From NCBI GenBank assembly GCA_028697715.1, contig JAQVDS010000004.1, positions 44,066 to 108,065 on the forward strand: 64,000 bases of DNA, written 5' to 3'. The DNA comes from Acidithiobacillus sp. Lineage in GTDB: Bacteria > Pseudomonadota > Gammaproteobacteria > Acidithiobacillales > Acidithiobacillaceae. Below the pieces are notes generated by a model. It did no database searches. It was not told the origin of the DNA and saw only the letters and a program-made list of their open reading frames with translations. This document shows, in pieces, positions 33,224-41,765 of the stretch (the first letter of the stretch is position 1; every line of letters begins with the position of its first letter). The translations under genes were made by a program, and so were the position numbers.

Positions 33224-33302
33224 CCCATGCGGGGCACACCTAATGCCGGGTGTGCTCCGGCAACGAGACAAAAAAAACCGCTCTCGCATGGGGCTTGAGC
33301 GG
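33224..33302 (+). promoter_or_regulatory. Structured leader before the primase gene
   Basis: Several pairings compete: GCACACC/GGTGTGC (33234-33240 with 33249-33255), CCCATGCG/CGCATGGG (33224-33231 with 33285-33292) and CCGCTC/GAGCGG (33279-33284 with 33297-33302). The third excludes none of the first but overlaps the second. No U-tract follows. A riboregulator or replication-related structure is possible. Confidence 0.4.
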
Positions 33303-33338
33303 GTTCCGCAGAGGAAAATATGTCAGTGGAGGTAGTTT

Positions 33339-36300
33339 ATGTCAGTTGTTCGCTTCACGTCAACCCCTAAATCTTTTGCAGAAATCGCTGGCGAGATTCA
33401 GCCGCTTGTCCAAAAGTTTAAGCGGGCAGGACGGCGCAAGGCCACTTTTCGGTGCCCCGCACACAACGACAAAAATCCATCGGCATGGATCGAACAAGGC
33501 GAAAACGGCTGGACCCATGCCCATTGCTCGGTCTGTGGCAATCTCCGGCAAACCTTCAATGACCTAGGCGTGTTTTTTTCCCAGGGTCAGACGCGCTCAC
33601 CAAAACCGCCAAAGGACCGCAGCCGGGAGTATTACGAAACCCTGCGCAACAAAGCAGAGGAATATAAACCCCTGCATCGGCGGCACATGGAAGTCCTGTA
33701 TTGGGGCGAACCCGAAAGCACCCTGACCTATGACGTGTATCCGGTCGATGGCCACCTGCTCGAAAAACGGCTGAAACAGGCCCGCCAAAATCCGCCCGCC
33801 CCTAGCCCCTTTTCCGAACCGTTCACGGCGGAAGGCATCGAGCGCACCCGCGCCCTGATCCTACGTTATTTGACGGAATACCGGCATCTCAACGGCCCCT
33901 TCCCCGACCTGCTCTTTTCCCATACTACCCTCGATCCCAAATTGGGCGCGGATGCCCGCATCCTGCTGGATCGAGAAGTAAAAGCGGTGCTGATTACCCC
34001 CTTGCGCAACCCGGCCAAACATGGCGAACGCGCTTGGCAGGAAACGTGGCTGGACGCAGAAGGCCACAAAATCCATCGGCACTTTCCCGCAGGTCTGCCG
34101 CAAAAAGGACGGGTGTTCACTCGCCGGGAAACCGGGGCACAAACCCTGATCGTTGGCGAAGGGCTGGAAAACACCCTGTCACTGCCCTATTCCGGCAAGG
34201 CCGACCGCATCGCCGCTATGAGTATGGGCAACTTTGCGCACCTGGAAATCATCAAGAAATACGACCGCATCATCCTCTGCCCGGACCTCGAACCCCATGG
34301 CCGGGGACTACACGCAATACTCGGCATGGCAACCCGCTGGTTGCCCAAGCTCGGCAAAACCGCCCTCTATCTGGTCCGGCCAGACGGCAAAGCCCCTTTC
34401 GATCCCATCACCGAAAAACGGGACGCCAACGACCTCAGCGCCGACCAGTGGAACACCCTGCCGCCACCTTTTGCCTTGACCGCCCATACCCTGTTGCACC
34501 CCGACCATCCTATGCGCTCGTGGAGCACCCAAGGCCCGGATGAACTGGCTGCCGAAATCCGCCAAAACCTCGATACCGACCTGTCCGCACCGGGGTCCGG
34601 GAAACGCAAAATCTATGCGGTCGGTACGGGAGTGGGCAAAAGTCACGCCCTGGCCGAAGCTGTTGCCCAGGCCACGGCCAGCGTCCTGCTCTGTGCGCCC
34701 ACCCGCGAGGGCCGACACGATCTGGCCCGCAACCTCGATACCGAAACGCAAGAACATCATGGCCGAGCCGAAACCGTGCCGCTGTCCTTTCACAAGCCCG
34801 GAAAACCTGCCGGAAGCCCGCCGCCAGAAACCATCCTGGAACACCCGGAAAAGTATTGCGAACGCTACAGTTCAGACAAAGAGGACCAAACCCCGGATCG
34901 ACCATTGCACGTCGCTTCCGATATTCCACCACCCACTTGGGTAATCAGCGCCCTGGGCTTCCCCGTCGCGCAATTCTGCAACGCGGAATGTCCCAACGGC
35001 CTCGCCACGCTCTATGACCTGACCAGTGGCCGCAAAGGAGAAGATACCGGAGCACCCTTGTGCAAACACATGATGGATCGCCTGGAACACTGGTATCAAG
35101 AGCCGCACGTCGCCTCGACCCATGCGGCGCTGAACGGCGATCCCACCCTGTTCAAAGTAGACGGCAAGCTGCGCGACAAAATCCTGGTCGATGAAGCGCC
35201 CGACTTGATTCAGGATAACCAATTCACTACGGAAGCCCTCTATCAGCTACGCCTGAGCACCCATCACAACTTTCTGACCGACCAGAAATTTTACACCGAA
35301 ACCGACCGCGAGGACCGGCTGGAAGCCTATCAAAACCTCATGCCGTGGATTGAGCACGTCGAAAAACAACTGCTCACCGGCTGGAAAAACGGCGAGATCC
35401 CGCCGCTGCCCAGCCACGATTGGGCAGAGTTTCACGCGCTTATCGAGAAAAACAAGCATTTCAGCTACGTCACCATCTTCGAGCGCGTCTACAAGATCGC
35501 GGGCGACAGCCGCAAACATCGCGGGCCGGTCCTGCTAGATCGCCTCTCCCGCGCCATCCAGAACGGCACCCTGTTCTGGCACGCACAGACCGCCTACGCC
35601 TTTGAACGCACCCGCATCGGAGAAGCCCTCCTGCACGCATCCCGAAAGCAGGATATTACGATCCTGACCGCAACCCCGTCCCGCGCCCTCAAAACGCTGG
35701 TACCCGATCTAATGGAAGCGTACCCGCCTACCCCCAATCTGCATATCAACTGGACGCGAGGGAAGAACTGGAGCGCCACCGCCCTGCAATACAATCCCAC
35801 CGAAACCTTGCGTGATGTTACCGACATCCTGGAAGCGTTACCGGAAGGTACAGCGGTGTTGAGTACCAAAAAGTATCGGGACGCCATGAATACGGCCATG
35901 TTCCCGCATCTGGCCTTTGGACACTGGTATCTGGACCACGAAGGACATAACCGCTGGAAGGATGCGACCCATCTGGAAATCTTGGGGCTGCAAATGCTGC
36001 CACAGCATCAATACTGGATGCTCTACGAAGCTACCCGCCGTCTCTACCACCTCGACTGGCAACCCGCCCAGGAGGATGACGACTGGCAACATCAGTCTGT
36101 CGGCGTGAGCTATCTGCCCGGCTCTGAAACATCCTGCTATCTCCCGGCCCACAATTCCGACTTTGCCTACTTCGTGCGCGAATATCACACCATCGAGATT
36201 GCCCAGGCCATAGGCCGACTTCGTGCCGCCCGCCGACTGTTGGAACAGCTTTTCGTCACGCTGCGCACCAACCTTCCCGTTCTACCCCTGTTCGGCCTCG

Positions 36301-36863
36301 TAATCGAGAGCTTTGACGGCCATCACAATCGCCAGCAAATCGTCCATAACCGGGCCGTCGATAAGGTAGAACAGATCGTGCGCTTCGCCATCGAGAGCGG
36401 ATTGCGCCCGTCCTTTGCGCAAATCGACCAGCTTGCCAAGCAACAGACCGGCAAAGGAATACGGTATAGCAACTGGAAGCAAGTCATTGACACCGTGATT
36501 GGTAATAAGCCAAACCTCGGTGTCAATGGTTCGCCCGAATCTCGCATCGACCTGGAACAGCTTTGGATATTGCGCTCCTGGGAGGCCATTCAAAGCGAGG
36601 CGCGACGGCGCGGCGACCATATCCGCCGCCGCGAGGCGGCCATTCCGGGCCGAGGCGACGGACCCGAAGGCGAAGCTCTATGCGATACCGTCCGCGCTAT
36701 GGACCGTTGGCGCTGCGATTCCGCTGCTGCTGCACAGAAAATTTTGGCGAGCCTCGACAAAAATCGGCATCACCCTGGTGACGAGTACGAAATTGCACTG
36801 CGGGAGATCGTTTTGAAACCGATACCGGACTATTACTGGCAAGAGGAAGCCGATTGTGCGTAA
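33339..36863 (+). CDS. CHC2 zinc-finger/TOPRIM primase with helicase domain
   Basis: The 1174-residue protein starts with a CHC2 zinc finger (FRCPAHNDKNPSAW ... HCSVCGNL). A TOPRIM domain follows at about 265-330 (LIVGEGLENTLSLPYSG ... DRIILCPDLEP), then an AAA-type helicase with Walker A VGTGVGKSHALAEA (about 430) and Walker B ILVDEAPDLI (about 615). The C-terminal part has QAIGRLRAARR, a motif-VI-like Arg finger. Primase-helicase proteins prime the transferred strand in the recipient. Leader element P2 lies within the last 35 codons. Confidence 0.83.
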   Translation: MSVVRFTSTPKSFAEIAGEIQPLVQKFKRAGRRKATFRCPAHNDKNPSAWIEQGENGWTHAHCSVCGNLRQTFNDLGVFFSQGQTRSPKPPKDRSREYYETLRNKAEEYKPLHRRHMEVLYWGEPESTLTYDVYPVDGHLLEKRLKQARQNPPAPSPFSEPFTAEGIERTRALILRYLTEYRHLNGPFPDLLFSHTTLDPKLGADARILLDREVKAVLITPLRNPAKHGERAWQETWLDAEGHKIHRHFPAGLPQKGRVFTRRETGAQTLIVGEGLENTLSLPYSGKADRIAAMSMGNFAHLEIIKKYDRIILCPDLEPHGRGLHAILGMATRWLPKLGKTALYLVRPDGKAPFDPITEKRDANDLSADQWNTLPPPFALTAHTLLHPDHPMRSWSTQGPDELAAEIRQNLDTDLSAPGSGKRKIYAVGTGVGKSHALAEAVAQATASVLLCAPTREGRHDLARNLDTETQEHHGRAETVPLSFHKPGKPAGSPPPETILEHPEKYCERYSSDKEDQTPDRPLHVASDIPPPTWVISALGFPVAQFCNAECPNGLATLYDLTSGRKGEDTGAPLCKHMMDRLEHWYQEPHVASTHAALNGDPTLFKVDGKLRDKILVDEAPDLIQDNQFTTEALYQLRLSTHHNFLTDQKFYTETDREDRLEAYQNLMPWIEHVEKQLLTGWKNGEIPPLPSHDWAEFHALIEKNKHFSYVTIFERVYKIAGDSRKHRGPVLLDRLSRAIQNGTLFWHAQTAYAFERTRIGEALLHASRKQDITILTATPSRALKTLVPDLMEAYPPTPNLHINWTRGKNWSATALQYNPTETLRDVTDILEALPEGTAVLSTKKYRDAMNTAMFPHLAFGHWYLDHEGHNRWKDATHLEILGLQMLPQHQYWMLYEATRRLYHLDWQPAQEDDDWQHQSVGVSYLPGSETSCYLPAHNSDFAYFVREYHTIEIAQAIGRLRAARRLLEQLFVTLRTNLPVLPLFGLVIESFDGHHNRQQIVHNRAVDKVEQIVRFAIESGLRPSFAQIDQLAKQQTGKGIRYSNWKQVIDTVIGNKPNLGVNGSPESRIDLEQLWILRSWEAIQSEARRRGDHIRRREAAIPGRGDGPEGEALCDTVRAMDRWRCDSAAAAQKILASLDKNRHHPGDEYEIALREIVLKPIPDYYWQEEADCA
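36759..36775 (+). promoter_or_regulatory. Dispersed leader element, copy P2
   Basis: AAAAATCGGCATCACCC lies inside the end of the primase gene, 80 nt before the next gene start; this is the only strong copy further than 43 nt from a start. Confidence 0.5.
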
Positions 36864-37179
36864 AGAAAACCGAAAAGTTCTGACGGCGGCATTGCTGATA
36901 GCGATTATGTTTTTCGTATGGCTATTTTCCGCGACGTTCCTTAATCAAGGTTCTAGCGATAACGCAATCCAAAAATCCGTTCAGAAGGATACCCACAATG
37001 CCGTGCGCGTCCTGGGCTTTGTACACCGGCACGGAGTCACCATCGTGCGGCTACAAACGCCCAAAGGCCCGGAAATCGCCTACCTCATTGCCGGAAAGTA
37101 CCTCGCCATTGGCCCACTCATGGATTTGAAAACGGGCAAAAACGTCACACCCATTTGGGAGAAAATCTATGCGAAATAA
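36856..37179 (+). CDS. Small inner-membrane protein, 107 aa
   Basis: GTG 36856 overlaps the primase stop. A basic start is followed by one membrane span (VLTAALLIAIMFFVWLFSATFL) and a soluble, probably periplasmic domain (RVLGFVHRHGVTIVRLQTPKGPEIAYLIAGKYLAIG). The domain resembles the N-terminal dimerisation region of DsbC-type proteins in size and position before the DsbC-like gene, so the two may act together; this is inference. It overlaps that gene by 11 nt. Confidence 0.6.
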   Translation: MRKENRKVLTAALLIAIMFFVWLFSATFLNQGSSDNAIQKSVQKDTHNAVRVLGFVHRHGVTIVRLQTPKGPEIAYLIAGKYLAIGPLMDLKTGKNVTPIWEKIYAK

Positions 37180-37834
37180 ACTGTTTTCTGCTGTTTTGCT
37201 GAGTCTGGTTGCCACGGCGACAGCCTGGGCCGCTGCGCCCGATTTGCAGCCTATTCCCGCATCCCAGGCCGCCCTGTTACATAAAGTTCACGGCTTTGTT
37301 TGGGGGGCGAAAACGGCTCCGGCCAAGGCTATCGTCTTTGTTGATCCGAACTGCCTCTGGTGTCACCGCTTCTTCGAGCAGGTGCAAGCCGGAGTCGCAG
37401 CGGGTAAGGCCCGCTATCTCGTAGTTCCCGTCGCCATCCTCAAGAAAAGCTCTGCGGCCAAGGCTGAACAGATCATGCAGTCGCCCAATCCCCAGGCGAC
37501 ATTCCTCCGGGACGAGCGCGGATTCAACACCAACACCGAAGAAGGCGGACTCCCCAAAACCTTCCCCGCCGCCAAGCAGACCATCAAGAACCTGCTGGCA
37601 ATCAATACGGCAGTGCTCGCGGACCTCGAAGGCGGAAAACCGGCCACACCCACGTTCATCGTTTCGACGCCCCAAGGCCCGGCTCTGCACGAGGGGTTTA
37701 TTCCAACACCCCAGGCGCGAAAGGACAAAAAACTCCTGTCTTTTACACCCAATCACTTTCGACAGGCACAAGTTCCGGTTCCACCCGTTGTTCATTATGG
37801 CCCCACGACCCCGCTCCCCAGGGTGCAGGAGTAA
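37169..37834 (+). CDS. DsbC/DsbG-like thiol:disulfide isomerase
   Basis: The 221-residue protein has a signal peptide (KLFSAVLLSLVATATAWAAA) and a thioredoxin fold with CxxC in VDPNCLWCHRFFEQV (about residue 69) and the cis-Pro loop TPTFIVSTPQG. It should act in the periplasm on disulfides of exported proteins, as DsbC homologues of conjugation systems do. It lies directly upstream of the DotI-DotH-DotG genes, whose products or partners may be its substrates. Confidence 0.83.
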   Translation: MRNKLFSAVLLSLVATATAWAAAPDLQPIPASQAALLHKVHGFVWGAKTAPAKAIVFVDPNCLWCHRFFEQVQAGVAAGKARYLVVPVAILKKSSAAKAEQIMQSPNPQATFLRDERGFNTNTEEGGLPKTFPAAKQTIKNLLAINTAVLADLEGGKPATPTFIVSTPQGPALHEGFIPTPQARKDKKLLSFTPNHFRQAQVPVPPVVHYGPTTPLPRVQE

Positions 37835-37837
37835 GCC

Positions 37838-38245
37838 ATGGCAAAGATGCAACGTGAAAAAGGTGCGCGAGGCGAGCGCGAGCTTTTTAGCTTGCTCTCG
37901 AACGAATTGGGTACGGTCGTACAACGCAATCTGGTCCAGACCCGCGACTCCGGGGCGGATTCCCTGAGCATTCCCGGCTTCGCCATCGAAGTGAAGCGCC
38001 AAGAAACCCCTTTCCGGCAAGCGTGGTGGGATCAGGTCAACGCTACCCGCCACCAGAATGGCGGCGTGATTCCTGTCCTCTTTTATCGCCAGTCCCGGCG
38101 TCCCTGGACCGCCGTGTTCGATCTGGCCGACATCTACCCGAACGTCGATGCCGGTTCTCTCTGCCACACCGATTTATCCACCATCTGCCAACTGATCCGG
38201 GAGGAATTGCCCCATGTTCGGGAAAAAGAAAAAGCCGTCGCCTGA
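37838..38245 (+). CDS. PD-(D/E)XK nuclease-like protein
   Basis: The 135-residue product starts KGARGERELFSLLSNELG, then DSGADSLSIPGFAIEVKRQE, with Glu, Asp and ExK in the order of a PD-(D/E)XK core of the Holliday-junction-resolvase-like group. Similar small proteins occur in phages and plasmids. It overlaps the dotI start by 32 nt. A role in processing recombination or transfer intermediates is inferred. Confidence 0.68.
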   Translation: MAKMQREKGARGERELFSLLSNELGTVVQRNLVQTRDSGADSLSIPGFAIEVKRQETPFRQAWWDQVNATRHQNGGVIPVLFYRQSRRPWTAVFDLADIYPNVDAGSLCHTDLSTICQLIREELPHVREKEKAVA

Positions 38246-38930
38246 CCCTTTGCAGGGTGCAACCCCTTCGCAGGGCACAACACGCAAGGCCGTAGAAAAA
38301 AACATGAATGCGGCGCAGCAACATTGGGAAACCAATGTCTCCCTATTTCGGCTCTACAGCCTCGCCAGCCGCATCAACTTGGCACTTTTGGCCTACAGCG
38401 CGGTAGCCACGTTTGCGGCAGTGTGGATCGAAATGCACCCGCCTTTGCCCGTCTATTTTGCCACGTCCAATACCGGGCGCATCGTACCGCTGGTCCCCTT
38501 GGACGTGCCTTACGTCACGGATCATACCGTCATCGCCTGGGCCATGCAGAAAATCCCGGATGCCATGAGTCTGTCGGCCCTGAATTACCGGCGCGACCTG
38601 CAACGGGCGCAAGCCTATTTTACCAGTGCGGGCTTTCAGGGATTTTTGGCGGGCCTCAAGGCGCATGGCGAACTCAAAGCCATCCGGGATCGCAACCTGA
38701 TGGTATCGACCATCCCCGATGGCCCCGGCGTCGTGGTCTGGCAGGGACATTTACCCAACGGCATTTACGCCTGGAAAGTGCAATTCCCGGTCAAAATGAT
38801 TTTCCGCTCGTCCAGTCAGATCAATGACAACAAATACCTCGCTACGGTACTGATCCAGCGGGCCGTAACTATCAAAAATCCCTCCGGTATTAGCATCCAG
38901 AACATCGTGTTAGGAGCAACGAAGCCATGA
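38214..38930 (+). CDS. dotI: DotI/IcmL (TraM) type IVB secretion protein
   Basis: The 238-residue protein has a short cytoplasmic tail, one membrane span (INLALLAYSAVATFAAVWIE) and a periplasmic domain with the DotI features (LSALNYRRDLQRAQAYFTSAGFQGFL, VWQGHLPNGIYAWKVQFPVKMIF). DotI and its homologue TraM are inner-membrane core parts of the IVB channel. Residues 8-22 contain LQGATPSQGTT, a repeat-like linker seen in other proteins here. It overlaps dotH by 4 nt. Confidence 0.85.
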   Translation: MFGKKKKPSPDPLQGATPSQGTTRKAVEKNMNAAQQHWETNVSLFRLYSLASRINLALLAYSAVATFAAVWIEMHPPLPVYFATSNTGRIVPLVPLDVPYVTDHTVIAWAMQKIPDAMSLSALNYRRDLQRAQAYFTSAGFQGFLAGLKAHGELKAIRDRNLMVSTIPDGPGVVVWQGHLPNGIYAWKVQFPVKMIFRSSSQINDNKYLATVLIQRAVTIKNPSGISIQNIVLGATKP

Positions 38931-40021
38931 ACCAAAACGCCTTTCGATTGGCTGTAGGACTCAGCCTGTTTTCGCCGCTGGCAATGGCCGGTGTAGTCGT
39001 GCCCCAGGTGCCGGTTCCTCCGGTGCAGCATATTCCCGCGCCAACGCCTATCCCTACCCTGCCGCAAACCACCCAGGAATTGCACTCGGCTCCGAGTTCG
39101 GTTTCCGTGAATGCCCCCCAGGATAATTCTAATGCGCCAGCGGCCAATCCTTTGCCGCCCTTGCCGTCAGAAAACAGCCTGTATCAGTCTGCGTCTCACT
39201 CTTTGTTGCCGCTCAAACCAAACGAATTGATGCGATTTCGCAAGAAACTACAGGCCACCCAAAAAGCCGCGGAAATGCCAATTACGCCGCCTTTGGCAAA
39301 AACCGAGGTCATTACCGTGCATCCCAACCGGGGCGATATCCCCATCATTCCCATGTCAGCGGGCTATGTGTCTGATGTGTCCTTTGTGAACGAATGGGGC
39401 CAACCCTGGACCGTGGATGATGCAACCGTGGGGAACGGTGCGGCCTTTCAAGTCGTAAATCCAGTTGTTTCGGGGAGCATTCAGACCGAGACTGCACTGG
39501 AAAACAAAGAAGGCAAGACTTCTGCAAACGGTTCGGCTCCGGTCAAAACGAGTACCATTATCGTTGCAGCCAAGCAGAAGTTCCGGGACTCCAATCTATC
39601 CGTCCTGTTGCACGGTCTGCCAACCCCCCTGATTTTCAGTCTGGAAACCGGGCAGAAAATGGTCGATTACCGGGTCATCGTGCGTGTCGATGGACTCCCT
39701 GCCGGAGCCATGCCACCCATTGGCGGCATAGGGCGCTCGCACGAAGCGGCAGATGCCGTGCTCATGCGGGCCTTGTACGACACCATGCCTCGCTCGGCGG
39801 AAAGCATACCCTTTGGATACGGCGAAGCATGGCGCATGAATGGCAAAATCTGGCTGCGCACCCGGCATAGCGTATTAGCTCCGGCATGGCTGGCCACCCT
39901 GCAATCACCGGACGGGGTACACGCCTACGAGCTACCCATAACCGCCACGGCCATGCTCACCATCAACGGCGAGCCACGCACCATCATCTTTGAGGAAACC
40001 CATGGGGGCGACAATGAGTAA
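38927..40021 (+). CDS. dotH: DotH/IcmK (TraN) type IVB outer-membrane core protein
   Basis: The 364-residue protein has a signal peptide (LAVGLSLFSPLAMAG), a Pro-rich N-terminal stretch and the DotH/IcmK domain (GYVSDVSFVNEWGQPWTVDDATVGNGAAF ... LSVLLHGLPTPLIFSLETGQKMVDYRVIVRVDGLP). DotH forms the outer-membrane complex with DotC and DotD. Order dotI-dotH-dotG is as in IncI plasmids (traM-N-O). Confidence 0.85.
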   Translation: MNQNAFRLAVGLSLFSPLAMAGVVVPQVPVPPVQHIPAPTPIPTLPQTTQELHSAPSSVSVNAPQDNSNAPAANPLPPLPSENSLYQSASHSLLPLKPNELMRFRKKLQATQKAAEMPITPPLAKTEVITVHPNRGDIPIIPMSAGYVSDVSFVNEWGQPWTVDDATVGNGAAFQVVNPVVSGSIQTETALENKEGKTSANGSAPVKTSTIIVAAKQKFRDSNLSVLLHGLPTPLIFSLETGQKMVDYRVIVRVDGLPAGAMPPIGGIGRSHEAADAVLMRALYDTMPRSAESIPFGYGEAWRMNGKIWLRTRHSVLAPAWLATLQSPDGVHAYELPITATAMLTINGEPRTIIFEETHGGDNE

Positions 40022-41216
40022 CGAAACCGAAAATCAGCAACAGCCGGTCGATCCTTCTGCACAAACCGAAGAAAGCCCGGTGATGCAGAAGAAAAAACCT
40101 ACTTTTATAGGCTCCTTGAAGCATTTTTATACCAGCCCGGAGACCAGAGTTAATGCGTTACTGGTTACGGGTATTGCAGTCGCAATGGTAGCGTATGGGT
40201 CTTATGACATGCTCGGTGGAAGTGCGCAGAAAACCTTGAGTAGCCCAGGCTCCATGCAGCATGTCAAGAATCTTCCGGGCGGTGACAAAGGTGGCGCTTT
40301 GTACAATGAAAACCTGGACAAGCTCAACGCCAAGCGTGCGAAAGAGGCAGAACAACAGAACCAAACCTATATTCCGACATTGGGCGCTTTGCATCCTGTC
40401 GCTCCGGTCCACTCGGCACCCCCCAAGGTGCCGAGTGTGTCCGTACCCAAAGCACCCGCGCCAGCGCCCGTAACACCGCCACCCGCACCAAAGCCCACGG
40501 CATACCAAAAAGCCGAAGCCAAAGATGCACAAATGGAGTTGATGCGCTTTATTGATGCACCAGTACCCACGCCGCTGACTACCAGTTTGCGGGTACAGAA
40601 CAATAATCTGTATGGAAAGACCGGGGTTCCGGTTCCTGGTAATCATTCGGTTGGGGCGACTTCTGGCGTCCAGAGCAAAGGCCCGATACTGGCACAGCCC
40701 GGTCATATTGCGTTTGGTGAACTGCTCACGGCCATGAACAGCAATGAACCAGGGCCGGTAGAAGCAGAGATAGTCTCTGGCCGCTTCAAAAAGGCGCATG
40801 TGCTTGGCGGCTTCAAGCGGGAAAAAGATCGATTGGTAATCCAGTTTAATGAAATGACTTGGGACCATCAAAGTTACGCGATTTCCGCTTATGCGATTAA
40901 CGCTAAAACCGCGCGTACTTATGTGGCGACCAGCGTCAACCATCATACCCTGGCCCGCTGGGGTTCGCTCATTGCCGCCTCATTTTTAGGCGGTGTGGAT
41001 AACGCTCTGGATGAAGCCAATACCAACGAAACATTGGGCAATGGTTACGCCGTAGTCACCCAACAACTGACAGACGGGGAAATACCGCTATATGCGGCGG
41101 GTAATGTCGGTAATGTGCTGACGCCAATTCTCGCTAAACGGTTCGATGAACCGCCTACCGTGCGCGAGGCGCAAGGGGCACCGATTGGACTTTTGTTCAT
41201 GAAACCTGTACAATAA
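40014..41216 (+). CDS. dotG: DotG/IcmE (TraO) type IVB channel protein
   Basis: ATG 40014 overlaps the dotH stop; the frame extends a few codons upstream. The 400-residue protein has one membrane span near 45-65 (ALLVTGIAVAMVAYGSYDM), a Pro-rich periplasmic linker and a TrbI/VirB10-like C-terminal domain (GHIAFGELLTAMNSNEPGPVEAEIVSG ... FNEMTWDHQSYAISAYAINAKT). DotG spans the envelope as the channel core. It lacks the long pentapeptide repeats of Legionella DotG. Confidence 0.85.
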   Translation: MSNETENQQQPVDPSAQTEESPVMQKKKPTFIGSLKHFYTSPETRVNALLVTGIAVAMVAYGSYDMLGGSAQKTLSSPGSMQHVKNLPGGDKGGALYNENLDKLNAKRAKEAEQQNQTYIPTLGALHPVAPVHSAPPKVPSVSVPKAPAPAPVTPPPAPKPTAYQKAEAKDAQMELMRFIDAPVPTPLTTSLRVQNNNLYGKTGVPVPGNHSVGATSGVQSKGPILAQPGHIAFGELLTAMNSNEPGPVEAEIVSGRFKKAHVLGGFKREKDRLVIQFNEMTWDHQSYAISAYAINAKTARTYVATSVNHHTLARWGSLIAASFLGGVDNALDEANTNETLGNGYAVVTQQLTDGEIPLYAAGNVGNVLTPILAKRFDEPPTVREAQGAPIGLLFMKPVQ

Positions 41217-41243
41217 ATCATTGATTGTATAGAGGGATACCAG

Positions 41244-41765
41244 ATGGCGCAAAAATCACTGCCATTTGCTACAATTCTGGCTGACGAGGTTCTTGCGGCG
41301 CGTTCATCGCCGCAAGTTTTAGTAGAGTTATTGCAAAGGGCTGACCCTTTTTTGTACCGTTTGGCGCAACAGCATCATCGGTATCATGCCTGGGATGAAG
41401 TAGAGGATATTTACCAGGAATATCGGGAAACTTTTGTTCGCTGTATCGACAAATACGATGTTTCCCGCGCCTATGATGGGCGTGGGTTTATCATTTTTTT
41501 GAATTGGCAAATTCGCACTGATTATCGCAGCCACTACCGACGATTGGAAGCAGAGTATTCCATTCGGAATTTCGATCAGGAAATTGAAGAACTCGATTCT
41601 GTTTTGGTAAACATGGAGCCGCTTCTCAATAAAGCATTGCTTTGTTTGTCGGTGGAAGATCAGGAAACTTTTTATCGGTATATTTCTGGCGAACACGTCC
41701 CTTTGCGCGTTGTGGATAAAATATATCGGGATATTAGAAATTTCATGTTGGAGGAAGCGGAATGA
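41244..41765 (+). CDS. Sigma-factor-like protein
   Basis: The 173-residue product resembles region 2 of sigma-70-type factors: DEVEDIYQEYRETFVRCIDKYDVSRAYDGRGFIIFLNWQIRTDYRSHYRR, with the typical aromatic, core-binding and Arg-rich -10 recognition parts. The C-terminal half is weakly region-4-like (LSVEDQETFYRYISGEHVPLRVVDKIYRDIRNFM). An ECF-type or phage-type sigma is my best reading. Its site between dotG and the Dam gene suggests it acts on element promoters. Confidence 0.55.
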   Translation: MAQKSLPFATILADEVLAARSSPQVLVELLQRADPFLYRLAQQHHRYHAWDEVEDIYQEYRETFVRCIDKYDVSRAYDGRGFIIFLNWQIRTDYRSHYRRLEAEYSIRNFDQEIEELDSVLVNMEPLLNKALLCLSVEDQETFYRYISGEHVPLRVVDKIYRDIRNFMLEEAE

